Below are positions 41,862-52,341 of a stretch of 64,000 bases of DNA, piece after piece. The notes under the pieces were generated by a model, which was not told where the DNA came from, did not search any database, and worked only from the letters and a program-made list of their open reading frames with translations. This DNA is from Sporisorium sorghi (taxonomy: Eukaryota > Basidiomycota > Ustilaginomycetes > Ustilaginales > Ustilaginaceae). Within the stretch, counting starts at the first letter, position 1. Each line of letters begins with the position of its first letter. The translations under genes were made by a program, and so were the position numbers. The DNA lies in contig JALCCG010000035.1 in NCBI GenBank assembly GCA_023212695.1, forward strand, positions 1-64,000, written 5' to 3'.

Positions 41862-43664
41862 TCAACCGAGAGTGAGGGGATGACTTGCCATGGGCGGCGG
41901 AGCAGCACCCTGACCCGTCGACGGCCGATGCGGCGACTTTGGCGGGCGTTTCGGCGCAGCCGCGATCGAGTTGCGCCTCTTCCTGTTCTTTTTCTCTTCA
42001 AGCGCCTTTCTACTGTTGATCCACATATCAGCCTCGCTGTCCGTCGTCTTGTCCACCTTGATCGCGACGTCCAGCTGACTCTTGGACCACTGCTTGTCCT
42101 TGTGACCCTCCAAGCTCGAAGCTTCCGCAGAGACGCGCGACCAACGCGTGTCGGCCGAGCCGACCGAGTTGCGTCTGAATCGGTTCTGCTGGCTCGAGTT
42201 GGCTGGAGCGGTGGCGAGACGCGAGAGCGAGGATTCGCTGGGCTTGGAGCTCATGGTGCCTGAGCTCGTCGTGGGGCGGGTGCGATCGAAGGGAGACAGT
42301 GGACGTTGGATGTCGAGTTGCTTTGCCTCGGTGCGCAGACGGTCGACGGCCGAGGTGGTCTTCGGGCGACGAGGCGCCTTGTTTGCTGATCGAGATTTGC
42401 CTTTGCCTTTACTGGCGGTGCGGGCAGCGGCAGCGGCAAAGTCGTTCTTGGGCATGCGCTGAAGCTCGTATCCTCCAACGAGCATCGGCGATGCAGGCAG
42501 ACCGGGATGGCCACTCGCAATCGACGAAGACAGTCTCGCCTTTTCGTACTTGAGCTTGGCTCCACTGTGTCGAGCCTCCCTGGGTCGATTAAGTGGATCA
42601 TGCTCGAGGCACATCAACATGGTGCCAATGCTGTGGCCTGCATCCTCGACCATCTCCACGTGCTCCCCCTGCGACATAGGCATGAGTGGAAATGTCGCAG
42701 TGGCGGAAGGGCTATCCACGATGCTCGGGCGCGGACCCGTGTAGCTGCTGGAAAACGAGTCGTCGTGCGCAAGAGCGTGGATTCCCCTCGGCCGGAAAAT
42801 GGAAGCACTCTCCATAGACGGCTTGACGTTCGGCTGCGACATGTTGAGCGGCATGCTGAGCGATTCGTCGCTGGTCTGCTTGCGTCCAGGTCGGAAGGTG
42901 CGGTCGACAGGATCAGCCGCTGGAGCTAGTTGTCGCCGCTGCTCGCGGCGGCGGAAGTGACGAGTCACGATAATAGCAACAATGAAACCGAGAAGAGTAG
43001 CGCCGAGGCTGATGCCAATGTACTCGAGCGTGTGGTCGTGGTCGTGCTGAGCCGAGCTTGCATTGCTTCCAGCCGGACTCGCAGAGCTGACGGGAGAGCA
43101 GGCCGAAGGGTTATCAGCCGAAGGAAAGCTGAACCAGTCAAAGTAGAGGGGCGTCTGGGTCGCGTTTCCTCCACGACCATCCGAGGCAGGCGCCGCAGTC
43201 ACAGTGACGGTGTGATTGGCACACGTGAGTCCCGTGAGACGGAAGTTCTTCTTCTGCAGAGCGCCCTTATCGCCATCACGACCAGAGTCAGCCGCCTCAG
43301 CCGCAGTGACCTCGACAGGAAAGGAGCTTCCGTTCTCCAAGGTCGCTTTCACATTGGTGCCATCCTTTGTGTAGAGCAGGCCGAGAGTGAGAGAATCGCC
43401 GGTAAAGTTGAAGCTGAGCTGGGCGTCGGTTCGATTGGTCATGACCGCTGAGCCGTTGAAAGCTGCCGAGTCTTTGATGACGGTCCAGGCAGCATTTTGC
43501 TGCTGTTGTTGTTGGAGATAGGGCGAAGGGCCAGGGGTGAAGATGATGCTAGGATCCGTGTCGTCGACACGCGTCCTTCGCTCGGTGCCCTCTTCGCCTT
43601 CGGGCTCACCATCTCTCTTGATGATCGTTGGTGCCATCCTGAGGTGCTTGCTTCGACGCAGCAT
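41862..43664 (-). CDS. Single-pass membrane protein with glycosylated ectodomain
   Basis: The product has 600 residues. An ectodomain (about 30-205) is rich in N-glycosylation sites (NGSA, NRTD, NFTG, NGSS, NHTV, NATQ) and looks like the beta-sandwich ectodomain of many basidiomycete surface proteins. One transmembrane helix lies at about 215-234 (YIGISLGATLLGFIVAIIVT) and is followed by a basic stop-transfer (RHFRRREQRR). A 365-residue Ser/Arg/Lys-rich cytoplasmic tail follows. No signal peptide precedes the ectodomain, so the topology signal would be the helix itself. The ATG at 43637 has a stronger context and is an equally good start. I do not recognise a specific function; the layout suggests a surface sensor or adhesin-like protein. 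Confidence 0.75.
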   Translation of the reverse strand: MLRRSKHLRMAPTIIKRDGEPEGEEGTERRTRVDDTDPSIIFTPGPSPYLQQQQQQNAAWTVIKDSAAFNGSAVMTNRTDAQLSFNFTGDSLTLGLLYTKDGTNVKATLENGSSFPVEVTAAEAADSGRDGDKGALQKKNFRLTGLTCANHTVTVTAAPASDGRGGNATQTPLYFDWFSFPSADNPSACSPVSSASPAGSNASSAQHDHDHTLEYIGISLGATLLGFIVAIIVTRHFRRREQRRQLAPAADPVDRTFRPGRKQTSDESLSMPLNMSQPNVKPSMESASIFRPRGIHALAHDDSFSSSYTGPRPSIVDSPSATATFPLMPMSQGEHVEMVEDAGHSIGTMLMCLEHDPLNRPREARHSGAKLKYEKARLSSSIASGHPGLPASPMLVGGYELQRMPKNDFAAAAARTASKGKGKSRSANKAPRRPKTTSAVDRLRTEAKQLDIQRPLSPFDRTRPTTSSGTMSSKPSESSLSRLATAPANSSQQNRFRRNSVGSADTRWSRVSAEASSLEGHKDKQWSKSQLDVAIKVDKTTDSEADMWINSRKALEEKKNRKRRNSIAAAPKRPPKSPHRPSTGQGAAPPPMASHPLTLG

Positions 43665-44769
43665 CACACGGAAAGGAAAGGAGAAAAGGGAATGAGCGAA
43701 AGATGAAGGAAAGGAAGGGATATTTATGCTGTAGTTGGAGGAGAAGAAGGAGACAAGGAAGGAGAAAGACGAAACGCAGAGTAAGGTGGGCCCTTTTTTC
43801 ACACCGTCGAGACTGCCAAGCTCTGCTCAGCACATCAACCCAGCAACGGTACCATCCGAGGAAGAAGGAACTTTCCCACAGTGCTTTGAGGCGAAAGTCG
43901 ACGACGTAGAAAGTGGGCCCGCTGAGCATTCAAGCATGTGGAAACTTCATATCAATGCGATGCGAGCACGCATTGGAGCATCCGATACCCGTCCGAGGCC
44001 CACTTTTGCCCACTCCACAAAAAAAGAGGACACGGCAACGATCGAGGGTAGTACGGCAGTGCCGATGGTCACACATGTCTCCTGGGAACGACATGAATGA
44101 GGGTGCTCACAAAGGCATCGGAGTAGCCGTGTCAATGGGCGTAGTCAGAGGGAAATGAGTCGTGCCAAGATTAGGAGTCTCCGATGACTTTCTCTTCTGT
44201 CCTTCGGATAGTCCGTGAGAGATGGACTTGCTCAAACTCCCACTGATCCACTCTGCCTGAGCGAAAACGGCGTCTGAGCTTGGGCCGCAAGCACAGTCAC
44301 GATACCGTTTCATCGCAACCCACTCGCCGCTGTGGCGACACTGCTAAATTTACGGTACGCAATTCGCTCTTCGCGTGTGGCAACCAGTTGACGAGACTCT
44401 CAACAGAAGTGGGTTTTGTTGACATCACAAAAGACGCTCCGAGCCACTCCTGACTGTCGATTTGCCACTGTGACTGGCGGGACCGCTTGGTGGGGACGCC
44501 CTCCTGACGATAACGTATCGACGATGATGCAAAAGCCTAAAACTTGTCGAGCTAACATTCTCGAAAATTCGCCACGCGCGCCGTCCCTCGCCCGACAGCC
44601 GAGTTTCCCGTTGAATTTTTTGGAAGAAGGAAAAAAAAAAAAAAAAAAAAAAAAAAGTCGATTGGAACGGACCCTTGATTGCTCGCTCGCCCTCGACCAT
44701 CTTTTGCTCTCTTCCACCATCAAAACGCCGCCTCACCCATCTTGCAACCACCTCACCCCACATTCCAAA
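43665..44769. other. Divergent intergenic region, membrane protein / UTP23
   Basis: These 1.1 kb between divergent genes include a 26-nt poly-A at 44631-44656, about 114 bases before the UTP23 ATG. Short open frames lack codon bias and are not called. Confidence 0.65.
44631..44656. repeat. Poly-A tract upstream of UTP23
   Basis: Twenty-six uninterrupted A residues lie in the UTP23 promoter or leader, a likely nucleosome-excluding element. Confidence 0.9.
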
Positions 44770-45864
44770 ATGCGACAGCGACGAGCAAAACTCTACCGCA
44801 AGATGATGCAGCAATATCAGCTGCAGTTCGGCTTTCGCGAGCCGTTCCAGCTCCTCATTGACGACACGTTTGCCCTCGCCCTGACGCGCTACAAGATCGA
44901 CCACCCCCTCCACCAATTCGGCAACGTCCTACAAACCAAAAAAGTCAAGCCGCTCATCACGCAGTGCTGCATGCAGGCGCTCTACGCTCTCGGCAAGGAG
45001 CACCAGGCCACCGTTGCTGTGGCCAAAGAATGGGAGCGCAGGCTGTGCAACCACAGGGAGGCGATCGACCCGCACGAGTGTGTCAAGCAGTGCGTGGGAA
45101 AGGAGAACAAGCACCGGTATGTCGTGGCGAGTGAGAAGGGCGAGTTGAGGCGCGATTTGCGCCTGGGCGTTGTGGGTGTGCCCATGATGCACTTCACCCA
45201 GGCGGTGATGGTGCTGGAGCCCATGTCGGCGTTGACCAAAAGCCGGATCGAGGAGAAGGAGGATACCAAGCTCAGTTTGCCTGCGAGCGAAGCGGGACTG
45301 CTCAAGAATCAACCGGCGATCGAGGTCGACATCGTCGGCGGCGCTGCTCACCAAGAGGAGGACAAGGAGGAGCAAGAGGGCGAATCGTCAAAAGCTGCAG
45401 CAGAGGGCTCGCGGAGCCGCAAGCGCAAGGCGCCCAACCCGCTGTCTGTGCGCAAACCCAAAAACCCGCGCTTGACGATGGAAGAGAAGCTCAAGCGAGA
45501 ACAGGAACTCAAGAAGCAGAAGCAGCGCAATGCGGCACGCGCGAGGCTCGAGGCGTCCAAGCTCGACGGCAAGTCAGACTCCACCGGTGCCGACGACGGC
45601 GCTGCGTCAGCGCAAGCAGGCTCGAGGAAGAAGCGCAAGCGTGCGACGAGCAAGAAGGACACCTCTGCAGCCACGCGTGACAGCGCTGAGACGACATCCG
45701 CGACTCCGGCGCCAAACGCAGAGGCGCAAACGCAAAGCGACAAGGCGAAAGAGTCGAATCGAGGCGCAACCGGCGGGTCGAAGAGGAGCAACAAACGCTC
45801 CAGACCTTCCGCCGCCTCCAACGGTGCCTCCGCCGAAGCTGCCGTGGCTGAGAGCTCAGCATGA
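44770..45864 (+). CDS. UTP23: rRNA-processing PIN-domain protein UTP23
   Basis: The product has 364 residues in one exon. UTP23 is a small-subunit processome factor of the FCF1/UTP23 PIN-domain family, which acts in the nucleolus and releases snR30 from pre-rRNA. The conserved start MRQRRAKLYRKMMQQYQLQF and the PIN fold (FREPFQLLIDDTFALAL) are present, as are the Cys/His residues of its zinc site (the CC pair in TQCCMQAL, then CNHREAIDPHECVKQCVG). The family end GVPMMHFTQAVMVLEPMS precedes a Lys/Arg-rich tail of about 190 residues, consistent with RNA binding. The upstream open frame has no support. It is convergent with the dynactin gene at 123 bases. Confidence 0.92.
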   Translation: MRQRRAKLYRKMMQQYQLQFGFREPFQLLIDDTFALALTRYKIDHPLHQFGNVLQTKKVKPLITQCCMQALYALGKEHQATVAVAKEWERRLCNHREAIDPHECVKQCVGKENKHRYVVASEKGELRRDLRLGVVGVPMMHFTQAVMVLEPMSALTKSRIEEKEDTKLSLPASEAGLLKNQPAIEVDIVGGAAHQEEDKEEQEGESSKAAAEGSRSRKRKAPNPLSVRKPKNPRLTMEEKLKREQELKKQKQRNAARARLEASKLDGKSDSTGADDGAASAQAGSRKKRKRATSKKDTSAATRDSAETTSATPAPNAEAQTQSDKAKESNRGATGGSKRSNKRSRPSAASNGASAEAAVAESSA

Positions 45865-45987
45865 TGCAGCTCACCTTCCCATCATCACCCTTGTAACACC
45901 ATCACACTCCCTGCTCGCATTCTTTTCGCATTCTTCAGGCATTCTAATCAACAGCACCACATTGTTTTCTCGTCCACCACCCCGCTT

Positions 45988-48900
45988 CTACACATGAACC
46001 GCCTTGAACGCAAATGTCGACGCACCCGGCCTCGTCGCCGCCACCCGCTCCGAGAGCGCCGACAGCTGTCTCGCCAACTTGGCCCTCGTCTGTGCCTGAC
46101 GTTCCAGCTGCACCTCTGGCTGCTTATGATACGGCAGCCACGGTCGGCGTGTGCCCTTGTGCTCCGCCTCCGTCTCCGCAGACGCCGAGGCGGCGGAGGG
46201 CTTCCTGGCGAGCGGGGTGAGATCGACGACGCTCGACAGCGCCAGTGTGGTGAGCGCCGTCCTGTACAGCTGTTTCGCCTCGGCACGCACTGATGCGCCC
46301 GCAGCAGCGCTCGTGACAGCTTTGCGAGTTGGCGCACGTTTGACAGGCTCGCCGACCTTCTTGGTGTCGCTCTCGTCGCCACTCTTTGCTGCTCCGTCGC
46401 CTTCTGACGTAGCTACGACGGCACGCTGCGAGCGACGCACGAGCGCAGGGAGCGCCTCCATCTGCTGCAGCAGCGCGCTGCCTTTCAGAGCGGCATTCTC
46501 GTCGCGAAGATGCTTGAGCGCGCCCTTGAGCGCTTCCAGCTGGTCCACGAGGTACGACGTCTCCAGGCTGCTGTAGCTCGCGCCCACGTCCGGCCCACCT
46601 TCCTGCAGCGCGCGACCTGCACTGCCGTTCTTGGCGTCGCCATCGCCTCCTACCTGGCTGGCCGCGAGCGCATCCGCCGGCGCTGCCGCCATCTGTGCCT
46701 TGAGCCGGTCGTGATCCTTCTGCAGCGCCTCGATCTCGCTCTGCAGCGCGTCGTTCGCGTCCTGGTACGCCTTGGCTTGGCGCTGCGTCTCGGCGAGCGT
46801 AGCGCGCACGTCGCTGTGCTCGTCCACCTGCGCCTTGGACTTTTCGAGCTGCTTCTGCAGACGCTCGATCTTGATCGCACCCTCTTGCAGCGCCTGGTCT
46901 CGCGCTTTCACCTGGCGCAGCAGGTCGCGTGCATCTTCGCTCAGCTTGGCCACCTGCCGCTCGACTTCCGGGTTCTGCGCTGCCTGCGTCTTGATGTCCT
47001 CCGCGCGTGCGAGCCAGGGTCCAGGACCGTCGATGCGGATGACGTTCTCCTGCTCGACGATCGCAGTCAGCACAGTCTGGATCGTGCTCGACAGGTGCGA
47101 CGTCGACGAAAGTGGACCGGTCCACAGGTTGACGTCCGACTTGCCCAGCCCCTCCTCGGTCGCTTCTGCCACCATCTCGGTCACCCTCGAAATCTCAAAC
47201 ACCGACTTGGACGACCGCACCTCTGCCACGTACGCTGAGATCGACTTGGACAGCCGCGTGGCAAACGTGACCAGCTGCGACGTCAGCCTGCCCAATGGAG
47301 GCAGGTGCATGATGGCCTCCATGCGCACCGCCTCGTCGTTCTCGGCTAGGCTGAGCAGTCTGCGCAGCACTTTGCGCGTCAGCACCTTGGTGTTGCGGAT
47401 GCGATTGATGAGCTCCTGCAGCGGATCGAACAGGTCGTCCTCGATGTTCTTGCCTGCCATGTCCCACTCGACGTCGTCGTCCGCGTAGAGCTGGGCCAGC
47501 TGCTGTTTGGCATATCCGAGCGCTGCAATGAGCGTGTCGAGGTCGTGGTCGATCAAGTTGGCCGAGCCGACTTCCTTGGCTGCGAGGTCGCTGTCGTTCT
47601 CGTCTCCGCCCAGGGTCATGGTGAAGGCTTCGAACTGCTTGACGAACCGGCCAAATTCGAAGCCGCATTCCTGCTCCTTGAGCTCCTCACACCGCAGCGC
47701 CGCAATGAATGCGTCGACCTTGCGTTCGATGGCCATGGTCTCGCGGTACATACGCCCACCTCGGAGGAACACCTCGGTAGGCGCCAGACGAAGCACCGCT
47801 GCAATCTGTCGTGAGAGCGCGCCAAAGTGGGCAATCGAGTGTCGCATCTCGCATACGCTGACCATGATCTCTGGTACAATTCCAGACAAGCTCTCCTGGA
47901 TATCGTGGTTGGTCTCGACGATCGACTTGATCAGATCCGACTTGGCCGCCATGCGTCGGAAGAAGAGCAGGCAGTTGACCGCGTCTGCATCGGCTTCAAA
48001 GTAGGCGCTCGGCAGGTAGGAGCGCACCATTTCGAGATGCAAGGTCGCCTGAGAAGCCTGGAGCCGTCCGAGCTCGAAATCAATCGTTTTGGCCTGGCTC
48101 TTGAGCGCGCTCGTCTGAAGCTTGAGGTTGAGGTTGAGCATGGCCTGGTCTGCCAGGTCCTTGCGCTCTGCACCGGCGCCACCTCCGTACTCTGCCTGCT
48201 CCGCTTTGGCCGCCTCGAGCTCGCTCTGCAGATTCGAGACGAGGTCGCGGAACTGGGCGAACGTGTTCTGATAGTCCATCGCGTTGTTCTCGAGCCCTTC
48301 ATTGCGCACTTGCAGATCACGGATGCGCGACTCGCACAGATCGATCTCCTCGCGCAGCTCCTTTTCGTTGATGGTGTGCTGCTCCTCGAGCTCGTTGTTG
48401 ATCTCTGCAATGGTCTCGTGCTCCTCGATCTCGTCGCGAAGCTTCTTGACGAGATCGCTCAGCTGCAAGTTGCGCTCGGTGAGCTGTTCGACGAGATCCT
48501 GAGCACCGAGGGCATCGTCGAGCTGCAGCTTGAGATCTTCGATCATGGATTCGGCATTCTCGAGCTCGGGCAGCAGCGAGTCGTTGGTCGAGTTGAGCTC
48601 GACGAGCTCGGCATTCTCGCGTTCGAGCTCGTTGATCCTGCGGCGGTGGTCTCCCTCGATCTCGTTGGAACGGTCACGCAGGTCACGGAGAACGCGACGC
48701 AGCTGGTCGTTCTCGCGTTGCAGCAAGTCGGAAGCAGCGGAATACGCCGCGCCGTCTGCTTCCCCGTCTTCGCCATCCTGATCGTTTGCTTCTCCTCGTG
48801 CGGCGGCGCTTTGCCTCGAGAGGCGCGGATTCATGTCCTTCTCCAGGGCTCGAATCTTGGCATTGGCCGCTTCGAGCGACATGAGATGCTCTTCGGCTTC

Positions 48901-50595
48901 AAGCATGGCGGTCTCTGCCTTTTCTTCGGCCATCTCGCGATCCAGAGTCAGCGACTCGAGCTCGTCATTGAGCCTGGAGAGCTGACGCTCGAAATCGTCC
49001 TTTTGCATGGCCCAGTCCTTTTCGAGCTTCTTCTGATCCTTGAGCTCGGCCTGCAATTCTTGCACTTTGGCGGTGAGTTTGGGCGCTGCAGCGATCGAGA
49101 GCTCGGCCTGCTCCTTGAGCTGTTCGAGCTCAGCGATGCGGGTGCGTTCGTCGTCTCGCTTCTTTTCGAGGACGCGCACCTTGGCACGCAGCTCCTCGAC
49201 TTCCTTCTGCAAGGCGCCGAACTCGGCCGACGATCGCGTTGCCGCGGTGGAGGTGCTTGGCTCGACGAGGCTCATAAAGTCGCGTGTTGATTTGTCGAGT
49301 GCCTTGGTGGAGCGCAGCGTAGAGTCGGGAGCTGTATCGCCAGAGATGGTCAGGTTCGCTTCGTCGACCACATCGTCATCGTCGTCGACAGCTTGTCGGC
49401 CAGCATTAGAGCCAGACGCACCTGGAAGATTCGCCGTAAGAAGGTCTTCGTGATCTTCGTCCGCATCGTCGAGATGGTAGTCCTCTTCGTCCTCAGGGTC
49501 CAGCAAACGCTGCGATGCGCTTGTGCGACGCGAGCTGACGGCGCTACCGCCTGAGCTTCTCGGACCCAGACGCGTCGGGTCGAGGGAGCTGCCGGTGCGA
49601 GGGGCAGCACCTGCTGAGCTTGCGGCGCGAGAGATGGGGGCAGATGCGGCGTCCGTGCGCGCTGCCGCAACGCGGGATGCCGAAGTAACGCCGGGGCTGG
49701 ACGTTGCAGTACGAGAGGCGCCCGCTACCATGGACGGTCGACTGGTGGGAACGGGGCGGAGACCAGCTCTGGCCGCTGCTGGAGTCTGTGCCTTGGCCGC
49801 TGCTGTTGCAGAGGGAGTCGGCCTTGTGACTGTCCTTATTACGCCAGTGCCGGCTGCTGGCGTTCTCGCGCCCGGGGTAGCAGCGGCAGTGGTGGTTGCA
49901 GCCGTTCTGAGGACCCGCGCGAGCGCGACTGGTGTGCTTGGCGAGCCGGTTCTGCTGGCAAGGGAGCTGGCGGCTGATGATCGTGCGGTGCTGGATGCGG
50001 CAGAAACGCGACCGGCAGCGGATGCTTTGACAGAAGAGCGCGCACCCGCGGCTGGCTTGATGGGTGAGGAGGTGCGTGAGGTGATGCTGGCAGACGTCGG
50101 TGGTCTTGATGCCGATGTTGAGGATAGACTGCTTCCAACGCCAGCAGAAGGAGGCGCTGCGGGCGCCAGGCTGGTTCTTGGTGCTGTTGCTGCTGGTGTT
50201 CTGGCTGGTGTAGATGCTACGCCCTTGCGTGGACTGAGACGACCAGCGGCGGCGGTAGCAGAAGGCGTAGCTGCTGTGGCAGCTGGACGTGAGGCGGCTC
50301 TCGCAGCTGGTGTTGGTGGAGGCATGGGCTCGTCGTCTACGCTGTGCATCTCTTGCTCCGGAGACAGAACATGGACCTGACTGGAGCGGACAAAGACGCC
50401 GTAGCCATCCTGGCATTCAAAGTAGCGCTTGCCCTGGACGGAACCATTGTTCTTGCCTTTGTGGTTGTCGAGCTCGATACCGACCCACACACCTGGCGCA
50501 AAGGAGGTCTGACCGACAAAGAGCACTTCGCCGTGACCGAGGTTGGACACCTTGACGCGCGAGTGCAGGTGAAGCGGCTGAGGAGCTGCTGCCAT
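45988..50595 (-). CDS. NIP100: Dynactin p150 subunit (DCTN1/NIP100)
   Basis: The product has 1535 residues in one exon. It is the microtubule-binding arm of dynactin, the dynein cofactor for retrograde organelle and nuclear transport. A CAP-Gly domain spans residues 8-75 (VSNLGHGEVLFVGQTSFAPG, KRYFECQDGYGVFVR). Its peptide-binding loop reads GKNNG instead of the usual GKNDG. A Ser/Ala/Thr/Pro/Arg-rich basic region (about 80-360), probably a second microtubule contact, follows. Coiled coil 1 covers about 440-790, the dynactin domain about 845-1100 (AVNCLLFFRRMAAKSDLI; HSIAHFGALSRQIAAVL), and a second coiled coil about 1195-1320. The start is the first ATG and lies seven residues before the CAP-Gly domain. 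Confidence 0.94.
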   Translation of the reverse strand: MAAAPQPLHLHSRVKVSNLGHGEVLFVGQTSFAPGVWVGIELDNHKGKNNGSVQGKRYFECQDGYGVFVRSSQVHVLSPEQEMHSVDDEPMPPPTPAARAASRPAATAATPSATAAAGRLSPRKGVASTPARTPAATAPRTSLAPAAPPSAGVGSSLSSTSASRPPTSASITSRTSSPIKPAAGARSSVKASAAGRVSAASSTARSSAASSLASRTGSPSTPVALARVLRTAATTTAAATPGARTPAAGTGVIRTVTRPTPSATAAAKAQTPAAARAGLRPVPTSRPSMVAGASRTATSSPGVTSASRVAAARTDAASAPISRAASSAGAAPRTGSSLDPTRLGPRSSGGSAVSSRRTSASQRLLDPEDEEDYHLDDADEDHEDLLTANLPGASGSNAGRQAVDDDDDVVDEANLTISGDTAPDSTLRSTKALDKSTRDFMSLVEPSTSTAATRSSAEFGALQKEVEELRAKVRVLEKKRDDERTRIAELEQLKEQAELSIAAAPKLTAKVQELQAELKDQKKLEKDWAMQKDDFERQLSRLNDELESLTLDREMAEEKAETAMLEAEEHLMSLEAANAKIRALEKDMNPRLSRQSAAARGEANDQDGEDGEADGAAYSAASDLLQRENDQLRRVLRDLRDRSNEIEGDHRRRINELERENAELVELNSTNDSLLPELENAESMIEDLKLQLDDALGAQDLVEQLTERNLQLSDLVKKLRDEIEEHETIAEINNELEEQHTINEKELREEIDLCESRIRDLQVRNEGLENNAMDYQNTFAQFRDLVSNLQSELEAAKAEQAEYGGGAGAERKDLADQAMLNLNLKLQTSALKSQAKTIDFELGRLQASQATLHLEMVRSYLPSAYFEADADAVNCLLFFRRMAAKSDLIKSIVETNHDIQESLSGIVPEIMVSVCEMRHSIAHFGALSRQIAAVLRLAPTEVFLRGGRMYRETMAIERKVDAFIAALRCEELKEQECGFEFGRFVKQFEAFTMTLGGDENDSDLAAKEVGSANLIDHDLDTLIAALGYAKQQLAQLYADDDVEWDMAGKNIEDDLFDPLQELINRIRNTKVLTRKVLRRLLSLAENDEAVRMEAIMHLPPLGRLTSQLVTFATRLSKSISAYVAEVRSSKSVFEISRVTEMVAEATEEGLGKSDVNLWTGPLSSTSHLSSTIQTVLTAIVEQENVIRIDGPGPWLARAEDIKTQAAQNPEVERQVAKLSEDARDLLRQVKARDQALQEGAIKIERLQKQLEKSKAQVDEHSDVRATLAETQRQAKAYQDANDALQSEIEALQKDHDRLKAQMAAAPADALAASQVGGDGDAKNGSAGRALQEGGPDVGASYSSLETSYLVDQLEALKGALKHLRDENAALKGSALLQQMEALPALVRRSQRAVVATSEGDGAAKSGDESDTKKVGEPVKRAPTRKAVTSAAAGASVRAEAKQLYRTALTTLALSSVVDLTPLARKPSAASASAETEAEHKGTRRPWLPYHKQPEVQLERQAQTRAKLARQLSALSERVAATRPGASTFAFKAVHV

Positions 50596-51348
50596 TGTGC
50601 GCTCAGTCCTCGTGAAGCTTTGGTGAAGCTAGGCTAAAGCTAGGTTGAAAGCGTGGATGCTGTTGCGCGCATGCCGACAGCGAACGACAGCTGAGGAAAC
50701 GCTGACTGTGATGCAGTCGATCCTTGAAGATGCGATGCGCCTTGGAGGATGTGGTGGTGGTGGTGGTGGTGGTGGTGGTGGTGGTTGGATGGCTGAAAGT
50801 GTGTTGGTTGATCAGGGTTCATTCACCCTCGGCCATTTGCTGAGCCATTATTTTTGCTGAAAAGCGCGTGTGTGCGAAAAGCAGGCACACCGCGCGTGTG
50901 TGTGTCGAGTGTTGATCTTTACCGCCAAGATCGGCGCGCCATTTCGAGAGCTGTAAGGTCGGCAGCTTGGTACAAAATCGGCAATTTCGAAAAGGGGCCT
51001 CACCGACTGACTCCACCCAAGGCGTCAGCAGAACACACAGACAGTCGAGCTTGCATGCGACAAAGGGAATAGAGCTTATGGATGTGTGTGTGTGTGTGTG
51101 TGACACTTGCTAATACTACAAGGATAGACCGTTGAAGGGGAAGAAGTTAGGACATGAGAGAAGGCCAGCTACTTTTTTGGGAGTGCCAAGACGTAAGAAG
51201 AGACTGCGTCAGAGATGCGTGGTGAACGCTCGTGAGGCTTGGAAGCCTACGGTGAGGGTGAGGACAAGGTACAAATCTACGATAAAGGATCCGCGTTGGC
51301 TTGCACATGTGCGTATCATTGCTGCTTGATACACGTACAGCCACACGC
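50596..51348. other. Intergenic region PDX1-dynactin
   Basis: This is the dynactin promoter side and PDX1 3' region. It holds a GGT run (50751-50785) and a TG tract (about 51082-51101). No gene is supported. Confidence 0.65.
50751..50785. repeat. GGT trinucleotide microsatellite
   Basis: About eleven GGT/TGG units lie upstream of the dynactin start codon. A G-rich run of this kind on one strand could form unusual structure. Confidence 0.85.
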
Positions 51349-52341
51349 TTACCAGCCGCGGTCAGCGAGACGTCCACCCTTGATGTCCTTGGTGATGTTG
51401 AGACCAACCATGGCCTCGCCGAGGTTCTCGGAAACAGCAGCGAGCTTGGCAGGGTCGTTGTAGTGGGTGACGGCCTCGACAATAGCTCGTGCACGCTGCT
51501 CCGGGTTGTTGCCCTTGAAGATGCCCGAGCCGACAAAGACACCGTCGCTGCCGAGCTGCATCATGAGCGCAGCGTCCGCAGGCGTGGCGATCCCGCCCGC
51601 GGCAAAGTTGACGACGGGCAGACGCTTCAAGCGCGCAGTCTCCTTGAGCAGGTGGAAGGGAGCCTGGATCTCTTTGGCGTAGGCGTAAAGCTCTTCGTCG
51701 CTCATGGACGAGACGCGCTTGATCTCGCCCTGGATGGTGCGCTGGTGACGCACGGCCTCGACGACGTTGCCCGTGCCGGCCTCGCCCTTGGTTCGGATCA
51801 TGGCCGCGCCCTCCGAGATACGGCGGAGCGCCTCGCCCAGGTTCTTGGCACCGCACACGAAGGGCACTTTGAAGTTGTGCTTGTTGATGTGGTGCTGGTC
51901 GTCGGCCGGGGTCAAAACCTCGGACTCGTCAATGTAGTCGACGCCGATGGCCTGGAGGATCTGCGCCTCGACAATGTGACCGATGCGCACCTTGGCCATG
52001 CAAGGCACCGTGGTGGTCTCCTGAATCTCCTTGATCATGGCCGGGTCGGACATGCGGGCAACGCCACCCTCGACACGGATGTCGGCGGGGATCTTCTCGA
52101 GCGCCATAACGGCGCATGCACCGGCATCCTCGGCGATGCGCGCCTGCTCAGCGTTGACGACGTCCATGATGACACCACCCTTGAGCATCTGGGCGAGACC
52201 CGACTTGACACCGAACGTGCCGAGGTTGGCATCGCTCTTGGGGACCGAGCCGTTGGTGCGAGCGGGAGCGACGGCAGGGTTGGAGGCGGAAGCGCCAGCG
52301 CCGTTGGTGGCGGGCAGGATGGTTGGGTTCTCGGCAGACAT
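51349..52341 (-). CDS. PDX1: Pyridoxal 5'-phosphate synthase PDX1/SNZ
   Basis: The product (330 residues) is the synthase subunit that builds vitamin B6 (pyridoxal phosphate) from ribose 5-phosphate, glyceraldehyde 3-phosphate and ammonia supplied by the glutaminase PDX2/SNO. The barrel shows the catalytic blocks [47 protein letters not shown] (active-site Lys), [18 protein letters not shown] (second Lys), and the phosphate-binding [15 protein letters not shown] and [14 protein letters not shown]. The first 45 residues are a non-conserved Ala/Asn/Pro extension. Length is otherwise standard (about 290-300). In yeast SNZ and SNO genes sit head to head; here the divergent neighbour is RIP1, and no PDX2 is in the window. 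Confidence 0.97.
   Translation of the reverse strand: MSAENPTILPATNGAGASASNPAVAPARTNGSVPKSDANLGTFGVKSGLAQMLKGGVIMDVVNAEQARIAEDAGACAVMALEKIPADIRVEGGVARMSDPAMIKEIQETTTVPCMAKVRIGHIVEAQILQAIGVDYIDESEVLTPADDQHHINKHNFKVPFVCGAKNLGEALRRISEGAAMIRTKGEAGTGNVVEAVRHQRTIQGEIKRVSSMSDEELYAYAKEIQAPFHLLKETARLKRLPVVNFAAGGIATPADAALMMQLGSDGVFVGSGIFKGNNPEQRARAIVEAVTHYNDPAKLAAVSENLGEAMVGLNITKDIKGGRLADRGW

Noticed and set aside
47827..49290. A 487-codon frame on the plus strand opposite the dynactin coiled coil
   Set aside because: It is antisense to a well-supported gene. Strong C/G third-position bias of the true gene removes stops from this frame, and the product is a Leu/Val-rich shadow with no family features.
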